From Thalassospira profundimaris (GTDB lineage Bacteria; Pseudomonadota; Alphaproteobacteria; Rhodospirillales; Thalassospiraceae), in NCBI RefSeq assembly GCF_003326795.1, contig NZ_JPWI01000009.1:1-64000 (forward strand): a DNA stretch of 64,000 bases. The letters are read 5' to 3'. The position numbers and the translations under genes are program-made. Each line of letters begins with the position of its first letter. Position 1 is the first letter of the stretch. Under the pieces are notes generated by a model. It made no database searches. It was not told the DNA's origin and saw only the letters and a program-made list of their open reading frames with translations. This document shows positions 26,500 through 34,393 of the stretch, one piece after another.

Positions 26500-27669
26500 T
26501 TAGGACGCAATTCCCGATCCAGGCACTGTTCGTTCAATCAGACGGTCTGCCACGGCAAGCAATGCGTCGTTCGGGCTTGCCCCCTGCTCGATTGCGGCAT
26601 TGTAAATCTCACGCTGGCGCCGGGCACTTGTACCACGATGGATGATTTCGCGGGCATGTTCGACTTCGGCCACACACCCAAAGAATTCTGCATCAGGCCG
26701 GATCAGCTCGAGGATTTCCTCGACCAGATCGGCATAAGGGACAATCTCTGCGCGACCGAAATCAATAAGCCCTGCCTTGTCACCCGGATCACTGCCATAG
26801 CGGCAGGCCCGCCAGCGGTTTTCGCGCACCAGCATGTTGGAATAAATCCGCCAGCGCTGATTGTTACGCCGCAACCGATAAAGCATCCGCATCACGCAAC
26901 GCGTAATGGATGCGACACAAATCGCATCTTCAAGATCCGTACAAACATCAGCAATACGCATTTCAAGCGTTGGCCAACGGTCACTCGGACGCAGATCCCA
27001 CCAGAGCTTGGTGCCGTCTTCAATCACCCCTGCCTGAATAAGCATATCGACATGGCGGCGATATTCCGCCCATGAACCAAACACTTCGGGTAAACCGGTG
27101 CGTGGCAGATTATCAAACACCGAAAGCCGGAAGGTCTGAAGTCCCGTGTCCCTGCCCCGCCAGAATGGCGAGCTTGTCGTCAATGCAAGCAAATGCGGCA
27201 GGAAGTAGCTGGCCTGTGCCATCAGTTCGATCCGAAGATCATTATCCTCGATCCCGATATGGACATGCATCCCGCAGATCAACAGCCGATCAACCACAGT
27301 GCGCAAATCCCGCGCAATCGTGTTGTAGCGTTCGCCATCGGTATGTTTCTGATTATCCCACTGCGCGAACGGATGGGTAGATGCGGCAAGCAGTGCCATA
27401 TCATACTTCCCAGCGACCTCGCACAAGGTCGAGCGCATATGCGTCAGTTCCTGCCTGGCCTCGGCGGCGCTGTTACAAACCTTGCTTCCGATCTCGATCT
27501 GGCAACGCATGAATTCGCTTGAAACCTGATCGCCAAGCTTTGCCTTCGCATCTTTCAGGAAATCGGCGGGCGGGTCCTTGGCAAGATCGCGGCTGTGGCG
27601 ATCAACAAGCCAGAATTCTTCTTCGATGCCGATGGAAAATCCCGGTTCCTGTGCACTGGACCCAACCAA
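26500..27669 (-). CDS. YbdK-family carboxylate-amine ligase
   Basis: This protein is about 389 residues and matches the glutamate-cysteine ligase-like YbdK group, which forms amide or peptide bonds using ATP. Motifs are FSIGIEEEFWLVD near the start, MRCQIEIGSKVC, STHPFAQW, CGMHVHIGIED, TSSPFWRGRDTGLQTFRLSVF and LWWDLRPSDRWPTLEMRIADVC. I place the start at TTG 27669, one base after the stop of the upstream gene, with GGAGAG six bases ahead; the in-frame ATG 27726 would overlap that gene by 56 bases and add residues unlike the family. Coupling to an N-formylglutamate amidohydrolase suggests joint action on an acyl-amino acid. The true substrate is unknown. Confidence 0.85.
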   Translation of the reverse strand: MVGSSAQEPGFSIGIEEEFWLVDRHSRDLAKDPPADFLKDAKAKLGDQVSSEFMRCQIEIGSKVCNSAAEARQELTHMRSTLCEVAGKYDMALLAASTHPFAQWDNQKHTDGERYNTIARDLRTVVDRLLICGMHVHIGIEDNDLRIELMAQASYFLPHLLALTTSSPFWRGRDTGLQTFRLSVFDNLPRTGLPEVFGSWAEYRRHVDMLIQAGVIEDGTKLWWDLRPSDRWPTLEMRIADVCTDLEDAICVASITRCVMRMLYRLRRNNQRWRIYSNMLVRENRWRACRYGSDPGDKAGLIDFGRAEIVPYADLVEEILELIRPDAEFFGCVAEVEHAREIIHRGTSARRQREIYNAAIEQGASPNDALLAVADRLIERTVPGSGIAS

Positions 27670-27670
27670 A

Positions 27671-28471
27671 TCAGTCTCTCCGGATTTTATAAAGGTTCGG
27701 GTCGGCAAGGATATCGACAAAGGCATCGCCAAGGATCTTTGCCCATTTCTCGCAACCTTCATCAGTATCAATCAGATCCTGGCGAATTTCAATCGACACA
27801 CAGGGCAATCCCCCTGCTTCGCCATGATGATCAATAGTGTAGTCGGCCATATGCTGCCCGGAATAGGGTTCATTATCGCCAATGGTCAGGTCCGGGTTCT
27901 GTTCACGCAATTTCGCAAGCAATGGCACCGGAATACGATCATCCTGATCCCAAAGAACACCAATTTCCCATGGGCGTTCAAAGCCCTGGAACACGGGTGT
28001 AAAGCTGTGGATTGCAATCAGGGCCGGGACGATTTTATGCGCATGGAAATTGGCAATGCGTTCTTCGATCGCACCGTGATAAGGCAGGAAAATCTCGCGA
28101 ATACGCTTCATATGTTCCGTCGGCGAGATATTCTTATTGCCCGGCACTACCGTTTGGTCGGCAATTTCAGGCATTCCGGTCGGGTCCCAAAGCTGACGGT
28201 TGCAATCGATCACCAGACGGGAATATCCCCCCAGAACCGCCGGACAATCAAAACGGTCAACCAGAATCTCTGTCACCTTGCGTGCGCCGATATCCCAGCC
28301 GATATGGCGTTTGCGTTCTTCTTCGGGCAGACCGAGGGTACCGAGACTTTTGGGAATAACGCGCGATGCGTGATCACAGACAAAAAGCGAATGCCCCTTG
28401 CCTGCTTCATTCAAAATTTCGAACGGGGCCGGATCATCCTGACCCAACAAGGTCCCTGCATGGTGAGACAC
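27671..28471 (-). CDS. N-formylglutamate amidohydrolase family protein
   Basis: The 266-residue product belongs to the N-formylglutamate amidohydrolase (HutG-like/FGase) family, which cleaves N-acyl glutamate-type amides with a metal centre. Visible are SLFVCDHASRVIP, HIGWDIGA, LGGYSRLVIDCNRQLWDP, IAIHSFTPVF and PCVSIEIRQDLI. GTG 28471 is the start, with AGGAGAATACGC upstream. No hut genes are adjacent, so histidine degradation is not indicated; the gene is joined to the carboxylate-amine ligase downstream. Confidence 0.88.
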   Translation of the reverse strand: MSHHAGTLLGQDDPAPFEILNEAGKGHSLFVCDHASRVIPKSLGTLGLPEEERKRHIGWDIGARKVTEILVDRFDCPAVLGGYSRLVIDCNRQLWDPTGMPEIADQTVVPGNKNISPTEHMKRIREIFLPYHGAIEERIANFHAHKIVPALIAIHSFTPVFQGFERPWEIGVLWDQDDRIPVPLLAKLREQNPDLTIGDNEPYSGQHMADYTIDHHGEAGGLPCVSIEIRQDLIDTDEGCEKWAKILGDAFVDILADPNLYKIRRD

Positions 28472-28670
28472 GCGTATTCTCCTGAAAGTCGGTATTTGCT
28501 GTGTGGTGGCGGGTTCTGTCGACAGGTCACTGTCCCGATAGAAGCGGTGCCTGTGATCCGTCCGACATCTGTTGAACTATCAATTTATCGATCCCGAGAC
28601 AAGATTGCCCTGCATTATGCCATCACTTCGCGCATCGACGCTTTGCGTCCATAGCAAACATCCCGTAAAG

Positions 28671-28681
28671 TGGTATGACCA
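28671..28681. promoter_or_regulatory. Candidate GntR/FCD operator
   Basis: TGGTATGACCA matches the TGGT-N3-ACCA site bound by many FadR/PdhR/LldR-type regulators. It lies 76 bases before the FCD regulator start, which suggests autoregulation. Confidence 0.5.
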
Positions 28682-28756
28682 TTACGTTCAGGATCACGTT
28701 GCAACCGCTTGAGCAACCGCGTTGGCATAGAAGAAAACGATTGGAGTAAACCCAAC

Positions 28757-29506
28757 ATGCCGTCTGCCAAACCAGCAGCCGTAAACGACGATCAGGAAGG
28801 CAAACGCCCCAAAAGGATTGCCGATCAGGTCGCCGATCAGATTCTTGAAAAGATTTCGGACGGCATTTTCCTGCCCGGTGACCGACTGCCCGGCGAGCGT
28901 CAGCTTGCCGAAAGCATGAAAGTCAGCCGGGTTTCGGTTCGCGCAGCATTGCAAAAGCTCAAGACGCGCGGTTATCTCCGTGCGGTTCAGGGTGGTGGTA
29001 CGGAAATCCTGTCATCGACCGGGATCGACATGGACACGGCGATGACCGATCTGGTGCGCGATTCGATCAACAATCTGCGCGATCTGCAGGAAATCCGCTG
29101 TACGCTTGAAACATGGGCTGCCCGCCGTGCTGCTATCAATGCCAGTGATGAAGATATCAAATTGCTGCGTCTGGCCTTCCGACAGGCACATGACCCGCGG
29201 CGTGCCGCCAAATACCGTGCAGATGACGATCATCGCCTGCATATGATGATTGGCCGCGCCACCGGATCGATCATTTATTATCACGTGATGAAGATGCTTC
29301 ACGATGTGCTGCAAGCAGCACTGACTGAAATCCGGTTTAACTCCATGAGCGGCCCGTCCTTCGACCGCATGGTACAGGATCACCACCGCGACATTATCGA
29401 AGCAATTGCAGCCCGTGACCCGGATGCCGCGGAAAAGGCAATGTCCAACCACCTTCAGGCGGTACTTGATTTCTTTAAAACGGCCTCGGACAAGCAATCA
29501 ACCTGA
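28757..29506 (+). CDS. GntR-family regulator, FadR/FCD type
   Basis: The 249-residue protein has a winged helix (about 18-85: RIADQVADQILEKISDGIFLPGDRLPGERQLAESMKVSR then LKTRGYLRAVQGGGTEI) and a C-terminal FCD ligand domain with likely metal ligands in DDDHRLHMMIG, DHHRDIIEAI and NHLQAVLDFF. FCD proteins usually sense carboxylic acids. ATG 28757 follows GGAG by ten bases. The glycerate 2-kinase gene starts 54 bases downstream on the same strand, so control of glycerate or hydroxypyruvate use is likely. Confidence 0.88.
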   Translation: MPSAKPAAVNDDQEGKRPKRIADQVADQILEKISDGIFLPGDRLPGERQLAESMKVSRVSVRAALQKLKTRGYLRAVQGGGTEILSSTGIDMDTAMTDLVRDSINNLRDLQEIRCTLETWAARRAAINASDEDIKLLRLAFRQAHDPRRAAKYRADDDHRLHMMIGRATGSIIYYHVMKMLHDVLQAALTEIRFNSMSGPSFDRMVQDHHRDIIEAIAARDPDAAEKAMSNHLQAVLDFFKTASDKQST

Positions 29507-29560
29507 TCGCAAAAACAACAGGGCCGATAACAAAACAAATCCATTCAGGGGAAAACCGAC

Positions 29561-30823
29561 ATGACGACCTCGCGCGAGAAACTTCTGGCTTTGATGGATG
29601 CCGCACTGAAGGCAGCTGATCCGGGCGTTCAGATCCCGCTCAACATGCCATCACCGCCAAAGGGGAAAACCATTGTCATCGGTGCTGGCAAGGCATCAGC
29701 GAACATGGCGCGCGCGTTTGAACAGGCATGGAAAGGTGATCTCGAAGGGCTGGTCGTGACCCGTTATGGCCATGCTGTTCCATGCGAGAAAATTGAAATC
29801 GTCGAGGCATCCCATCCGGTACCGGATGCCGCAGGCGAAGAAGCCGCAAAACGCATCCTCGAAATTGTCAAATCCGCTGGCCCGGATGATTTGGTTGTCT
29901 GCATGATTTCGGGCGGTGGATCGGCATTGCTTGCCCTGCCCGGCCCCGGACTGACACTGGATGACAAGCAATCCATCAACAAGGCATTGCTGCGCAGTGG
30001 CGCGACAATTTCGGAAATGAATTGTGTGCGTAAACACCTTTCGGCGATCAAGGGCGGACGTCTAGCCAAGGTGGCGGCACCGGCACGCATGGTGACATAT
30101 CTGGTGTCAGATGTTCCCGGTGATGACCCGGCGATTATTGCATCGGGCCCGACCGTTGCAGACCCGACCACGGGTCAGGACGCGCTTGATATCATTCGCC
30201 ACTATCAGATCGACATTCCCGAAGCCGCCGAAGCGCTTCTACGCAGTGCTGCTGATGAAACCGTCAAACCCGATGATCGGTGCTTTGACGGGCATGAGAC
30301 AATCATGCTGTCGCGCCCGCAAGACAGTCTTGAGGCCGCCGCATCGGTTGCCCGCGACATGGGGCTGAACCCGGTGATCCTTGGCGATGCCATCGAAGGG
30401 GAATCTCGCGAAGTCGCCATCATGCATGCCGGTATCGCCCATCAGGTTTCCAATCACGGACAACCCGCCGCGAAACCCTGTGTTCTGCTTTCTGGTGGAG
30501 AAACCACCGTGACAGTCCGAAGCAAAGGCGGCCGTGGCGGCCGCAACAGCGAGTTTTTGCTGTCACTTCTGATCCAGCTGCGCGATCAGCCGGGGTTCAG
30601 CGCCATTGCCATTGACACAGATGGCATTGATGGCAGCGAAGACAATGCCGGTGCGATCATGGATGGGACTAGCTGGAAAAAGGCACAGGAGCTTGGCATC
30701 GATCTTCGTGAATATCTTGCCAATAATGATGCCTATAGCGCCTTTGCCCGGATCGATGATCTGATCATTACCGGCCCGACCCTGACCAATGTGAATGATT
30801 TCCGGGCGATACTGATTGAATAA
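29561..30823 (+). CDS. ttuD: Glycerate 2-kinase (MOFRL/DUF4147 family, TtuD-like)
   Basis: This 420-residue protein is of the class II glycerate kinase family, long annotated as hydroxypyruvate reductase TtuD. It phosphorylates D-glycerate to 2-phosphoglycerate. The N-terminal DUF4147 domain shows IVIGAGKASANMARAFE, YGHAVPCEKIEIVEASHPVPDAAG, CMISGGGSALLALP and NCVRKHLSAIKGGRLA; the C-terminal MOFRL domain shows LLSGGETTVTVRSKGGRGGRNSEFLL and AIDTDGIDGSEDNAGAI. It follows an FCD regulator and faces the hydroxypyruvate isomerase gene, completing a glyoxylate-hydroxypyruvate-glycerate theme. Confidence 0.92.
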   Translation: MTTSREKLLALMDAALKAADPGVQIPLNMPSPPKGKTIVIGAGKASANMARAFEQAWKGDLEGLVVTRYGHAVPCEKIEIVEASHPVPDAAGEEAAKRILEIVKSAGPDDLVVCMISGGGSALLALPGPGLTLDDKQSINKALLRSGATISEMNCVRKHLSAIKGGRLAKVAAPARMVTYLVSDVPGDDPAIIASGPTVADPTTGQDALDIIRHYQIDIPEAAEALLRSAADETVKPDDRCFDGHETIMLSRPQDSLEAAASVARDMGLNPVILGDAIEGESREVAIMHAGIAHQVSNHGQPAAKPCVLLSGGETTVTVRSKGGRGGRNSEFLLSLLIQLRDQPGFSAIAIDTDGIDGSEDNAGAIMDGTSWKKAQELGIDLREYLANNDAYSAFARIDDLIITGPTLTNVNDFRAILIE

Positions 30824-30839
30824 GAAGCGCGACGACCGA

Positions 30840-31079
30840 TTAGCTTCGTTCTGAACGGTTCTTGCGTTCCCTAATATAACCTATCATAACAATGCCTGAC
30901 AGGAACCAATAGCCAACAACTATCAGCTTTGCACTGATTAAAATCTCAAAAAGTTGAACGGGGAATTGTACTATTTCTGAAATGAATCTTGTTGGCCCCC
31001 ATCCACCAAAAACAAATGCAACACCGAAACAAAAAGCGAATATTCCGGCCAGAAATTTAATCGTAAACCACAACGACAT
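30840..31079 (-). CDS. Small inner-membrane protein downstream of hyi
   Basis: I do not recognise this 79-residue protein. It has two hydrophobic segments (about 5-27 and 45-67) and a basic C-terminal tail, RERKNRSERS, so it is likely a hairpin membrane protein with both ends in the cytoplasm. The region is AT-richer than the neighbours. ATG 31079 has a clear GGGGAG ahead, overlapping the end of hyi, and the gap to hyi is 15 bases, so the two are probably translated from one message. Confidence 0.6.
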   Translation of the reverse strand: MSLWFTIKFLAGIFAFCFGVAFVFGGWGPTRFISEIVQFPVQLFEILISAKLIVVGYWFLSGIVMIGYIRERKNRSERS

Positions 31080-31094
31080 TTGGCACTCCCCTAG

Positions 31095-31880
31095 TCAAAT
31101 GCTCGGCATCCATGGCCGAACCCAGCCAAGCCCGTCTTCGGTTTTGCCGTGCGGCTTGTATTCGCAGCCGATCCAGCCGTCATAGCCAATGCGATCAAGC
31201 ATATAAAACAGGAATGGATAGTTCAGCTCGCCACTGTCGGGTTCATGACGCCCCGGTGCCCCGGCCACCTGAATATGGGCAATTTGGTCAAGATGCTTGT
31301 CCAGACGGGCGGCAATATTCCCGCCAACAATTTGCGCATGATAAATATCGAACTGAAGCTTAAGCCGCGGATGGGCAAGCTGTTCGAGGATAACCGCCGC
31401 CTGCTCGACCGAGTTTAAAAGATAACCCGGCATATCAAGCGGATTGATCGGCTCGATCAGGATATCTATTCCCGCCTGATCGGCAAGATCGGCAGCATAG
31501 AGCAGATTGTCACAATAAAGACGGGCCAGCTCGCCGGAATTCTCGTTCTGTCCCATCACACCGGCCATACAATGAAGCATCTTGCAGTCGGTTGCCGCCG
31601 CGTAATCAAGCGCCTTGATCACGGAATCCCGAAATTCGTCCTCGCGCCCCGGTCGACAGGCAAGACCCCGGTCACCGGCCTCCCAGTTACCAGCCGGAAG
31701 ATTAAACAGCACCTGCTCCAGCCCGTTATCCTTTAGAAGCGATTTGACCGTTGAGAGCGGCATGTCATAGGCACCGATATATTCGACACCGACAAACCCC
31801 GCCTCAGCCGCAGCAGCAAACCGTTTCTCGAATGGAAGATCGGCAAACAGAAATGAAAGATTGGCGGCAAAGCGTGGCAT
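31095..31880 (-). CDS. hyi: Hydroxypyruvate isomerase
   Basis: The 261-residue TIM-barrel protein interconverts hydroxypyruvate and tartronate semialdehyde. Motifs include PRFAANLSFLFADLPFEKRFAAAA, GFVGVEYIGAYD, HCMAGVMGQ, ILIEPINPLDMPGYLL, LKLQFDIYHAQI and HIQVAGAPGRHEPDSGELNYPFLF, with metal-binding Glu and Asp in the EPIN and FDIYH loops. ATG 31880 gives the family start. It lies close to glycerate 2-kinase on the opposite strand, and together they cover glyoxylate-derived three-carbon acids. Confidence 0.92.
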   Translation of the reverse strand: MPRFAANLSFLFADLPFEKRFAAAAEAGFVGVEYIGAYDMPLSTVKSLLKDNGLEQVLFNLPAGNWEAGDRGLACRPGREDEFRDSVIKALDYAAATDCKMLHCMAGVMGQNENSGELARLYCDNLLYAADLADQAGIDILIEPINPLDMPGYLLNSVEQAAVILEQLAHPRLKLQFDIYHAQIVGGNIAARLDKHLDQIAHIQVAGAPGRHEPDSGELNYPFLFYMLDRIGYDGWIGCEYKPHGKTEDGLGWVRPWMPSI

Positions 31881-31939
31881 ATCGCACCTGACGGGTGAGT
31901 GAAAATTATCCGGTATGGTTTCCCATGCGCCACACAAGG

Positions 31940-32854
31940 TCAATCATCAATCAGTGAATTCTCAAGATGCAGCTGTGATTTTTTGACTTCGGCCAAAAGC
32001 CAGTCCCCGAACATCTCGACCTCCCCCCGGTTATTGCCGCGCCCGGTATGGACGAAGTGATAATTGTGACCTTCAAGATACAGATCAAAGGGCATGGTCA
32101 ACAGACCGGTATTGATCTCCTCGCGGGCCATGGCGGGACTGGCAAGAACCACGCCCTGCCCGGCAATGGCGGCCTGAATGGCATGCGTATCATCAGAAAA
32201 GCTGATCCCGCCCGATGTTCCAAGCCCCTCCACCCCGTTGACCTCAGCCCAGCGTTCCCAGGTCGGGGTAACGTCATCAGGATTTAACCAGTCAAGATGT
32301 AGCAAGGTTGCCCTGGACAGATCATCAAAGCCCTGAATACCCAACGCCGGACTGCAAATCGGTGCGAAAGTTTCGCGAAACATCGTTTGAACCACAAGCC
32401 CGTGATGCGGGCCACGGCCATACCGGATCGCTGCGTCAACCGTCCCGCTTGCAAGGTCAACCACCTCTGCCGAGGTATGAAGATGCAGGTGAATGTCAGG
32501 ATGACGTTTTTGAAAATCCGGCAAACGGCGCAACAGCCATTTGGCGGCAAAGGACGGAAGAACCGAGACGGTCAAACCGCGCGATGTCTTGCGGCGACGA
32601 ACACGATCAATTGCATTTGCAAAGGACACAAACCCGTCACGAAGCACCGGGTAAAGTTCCTGTCCGGCCTGGGTCAACACCACCTGTCTTGGTTTGCGAT
32701 CAAACAGGCGCACACCAAGAGTTTCCTCAAGAAGGCGCACCTGATGACTGATTGCCGTTGGTGTCACGGCAATTTCGGCAGCTGCTTTTTTAAAGCTTTG
32801 ATGGCGGGCGGCGGCTTCGAACGCACGCAAGGCAGCAAGGGGCGGCAAAGACAT
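31940..32854 (-). CDS. LysR-family regulator (GcvA-like)
   Basis: The 304-residue protein has a LysR helix-turn-helix (residues 5-64: LAALRAFEAAARHQSFKKAAAEIAVTPTAISHQVRLLEETLGVRLF) and a substrate-binding domain of the GcvA subgroup (VSVLPSFAAKWLLRRLPDFQKRHPDI, AIRYGRGPHHGL, AAIAGQGVVLASPAMA). It is divergent from an azoreductase gene, with two T-N11-A palindromes between them. It ends 59 bases before hyi starts on the same strand, but its likely target is azoR. Confidence 0.9.
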   Translation of the reverse strand: MSLPPLAALRAFEAAARHQSFKKAAAEIAVTPTAISHQVRLLEETLGVRLFDRKPRQVVLTQAGQELYPVLRDGFVSFANAIDRVRRRKTSRGLTVSVLPSFAAKWLLRRLPDFQKRHPDIHLHLHTSAEVVDLASGTVDAAIRYGRGPHHGLVVQTMFRETFAPICSPALGIQGFDDLSRATLLHLDWLNPDDVTPTWERWAEVNGVEGLGTSGGISFSDDTHAIQAAIAGQGVVLASPAMAREEINTGLLTMPFDLYLEGHNYHFVHTGRGNNRGEVEMFGDWLLAEVKKSQLHLENSLIDD

Positions 32855-32857
32855 ATG

Positions 32858-32874
32858 GATGAATTTAACTCATC
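32858..32874. promoter_or_regulatory. LysR box 1 (regulator side)
   Basis: GATGAATTTAACTCATC is a dyad with GATGA/TCATC arms and a seven-base spacer; the inner TGAATTTAACTCA fits T-N11-A. It abuts the LysR start codon. Confidence 0.5.
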
Positions 32875-32944
32875 TGATACGTGAAGAATTCGATTTTGCA
32901 CCAACCTGAAAAACAAGACAAGTCTTGGTCATCACCCAATCAAA

Positions 32945-32961
32945 GATGAATTAGAATCATC
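32945..32961. promoter_or_regulatory. LysR box 2 (azoR side)
   Basis: GATGAATTAGAATCATC has the same arms and spacing as box 1, and also fits T-N11-A. It ends 15 bases before the azoR start, touching the ribosome-binding region. Confidence 0.5.
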
Positions 32962-32976
32962 AGATGGAGCCCCAAA

Positions 32977-33666
32977 ATGACCAGAATTCTTCACATCGAC
33001 AGCAGCGCCCGTCCCGGTCGTTCCGATCAGAAACCTCACGGATCCCACAGCCGCCGCCTGTCGGCCAAATTCATCGAACACTGGCGCGCCCTTCGCCCGG
33101 ATGATGAGATTATCTATCGTGATGTCGGTACCAATCCGCCAGCACCCGTCACCGGTGACTGGGTCCATGCTGCATTTACCAAACCCGATGATCGCGAAGA
33201 CTGGATGCATGACGTCCTTCGTGAAAGTGATCTTCTGGTTGATGAACTTTTGTCGGCTGATGTCATTGTCACCGGTGTCCCGATGTATAATTTCGGCATG
33301 CCCGCCCAGATGAAGGCATGGGTCGACAACATTGTCCGCGTCGGGAAAACATTCGGCTTTGACCGCTCGCGCGATGGTGTTCCCTATTGGCCGATGATAA
33401 CCGATGACAAATCAGTTGTCGTTTTGTCTTCTCGCGGGGACTACGGCTATGACCCCGGCGGACGGGTCGCACATTTGAACTTTGTCGAAGGCAGCCTTTT
33501 TGCGCCGCTTGAATATCTCGGCATTACGGACAGCTATGGGGCAGCAATTGAATATGATGAATTCGGCGATGATCGCACCGAACGATCAATTGCCATGGCA
33601 GAGGCAGAAACAATCGAAATTGCAAACAAGCTGATCAGGAAACACAGCACAAGAAACGCTGCATGA
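32977..33666 (+). CDS. azoR: FMN-dependent NADH-azoreductase-like flavodoxin-fold protein
   Basis: The 229-residue protein is AzoR/NQO-like: it starts MTRILHIDSSARPGRSDQ with the FMN phosphate-binding SSxR loop, has VTGVPMYNFGMPAQMKAWVDNIVRVGKTF in the middle (MYNF and the Trp-Val-Asp segment contact FMN) and VVLSSRGDYGYDPGG. Such enzymes reduce quinones or azo compounds with NADH. It is divergent from a LysR gene with shared palindromes, the usual arrangement for inducible quinone reductases. GGAG lies ten bases before ATG 32977. Confidence 0.88.
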   Translation: MTRILHIDSSARPGRSDQKPHGSHSRRLSAKFIEHWRALRPDDEIIYRDVGTNPPAPVTGDWVHAAFTKPDDREDWMHDVLRESDLLVDELLSADVIVTGVPMYNFGMPAQMKAWVDNIVRVGKTFGFDRSRDGVPYWPMITDDKSVVVLSSRGDYGYDPGGRVAHLNFVEGSLFAPLEYLGITDSYGAAIEYDEFGDDRTERSIAMAEAETIEIANKLIRKHSTRNAA

Positions 33667-33872
33667 AATCATACGACCGGGCAAGGATTCTGTCCCGGCC
33701 CGGTCGTGTCCCTGATCAGATGCCACCGACCGGACATGCTGATAAATTCGGTTTTCTCATGATATCGTCCAGACCTTTGCTTGTGATCTTCGAATGCACA
33801 CGCAACCCAAGACAAGCCCGCACCTTGTCGCTATAACAACGGTCTATTGTGATCATGATAGAGGCCCCAAGC

Positions 33873-34301
33873 ATGAACAACGCCTTTGCCCTTCATCCCC
33901 AACTTGCCGCTGACACGACCCTTGTGACCGATGGTCCGTTGTCGCATGTGCTGCTGATGAATGATGCGCGTTATCCCTGGCTGATCCTTGTGCCCAAACG
34001 TCCCGATCTTGTTGATTATGATGATCTGAGCACCGAGGATCGCATCACCCTTGGCAACGAGGTCGCGGCAGTTTCGAAAGTGATCAAGCGCCGTTTTGAA
34101 GCCTACAAAACCAATGTTGCCATGCTGGGCAATATGGTTCCGCAGCTTCATTGTCATGTCGTTGGCCGCTTCAAGAACGATCCGGCATGGCCCGGCCCGA
34201 TCTGGGGCGTTGGAACGGCTCAGCCATATGCAGAAGATGCCGGTCGTGATCGTCTTGCTACCCTGCGGGCCGATCTGATTTCCGCTTTCAAGCATCTTTA
34301 G
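33873..34301 (+). CDS. HIT-domain protein
   Basis: The 142-residue product belongs to the histidine-triad nucleotide-binding superfamily. Its motif is QLHCHVVGRF (residues 91-100), so the triad reads Gln-x-His-x-His, with His93 in the position of the nucleophile; the Gln variant occurs in a proteobacterial HIT subgroup. WPGPIWGVG follows, also typical. It probably hydrolyses a dinucleoside polyphosphate or similar nucleotide. ATG 33873 follows AGAGG; GTG 33849 is an alternative start. Confidence 0.85.
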   Translation: MNNAFALHPQLAADTTLVTDGPLSHVLLMNDARYPWLILVPKRPDLVDYDDLSTEDRITLGNEVAAVSKVIKRRFEAYKTNVAMLGNMVPQLHCHVVGRFKNDPAWPGPIWGVGTAQPYAEDAGRDRLATLRADLISAFKHL

Positions 34302-34319
34302 ATATTCAGGCAGCCCTGC

Positions 34320-34333
34320 TTGACGCACATCAA
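34320..34333. promoter_or_regulatory. FNR/FixK-type box upstream of hemN
   Basis: TTGACGCACATCAA matches the TTGAT-N4-ATCAA consensus at nine of ten arm positions. It lies 60 bases before the hemN start, consistent with an activator site near -41 of a promoter starting close to 34368. Confidence 0.7.
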
Positions 34334-34393
34334 GGCACCCCAGATTGGAATAATGCAAAAGACGGATAGAACGAATTAACCGGGATATCCGTC

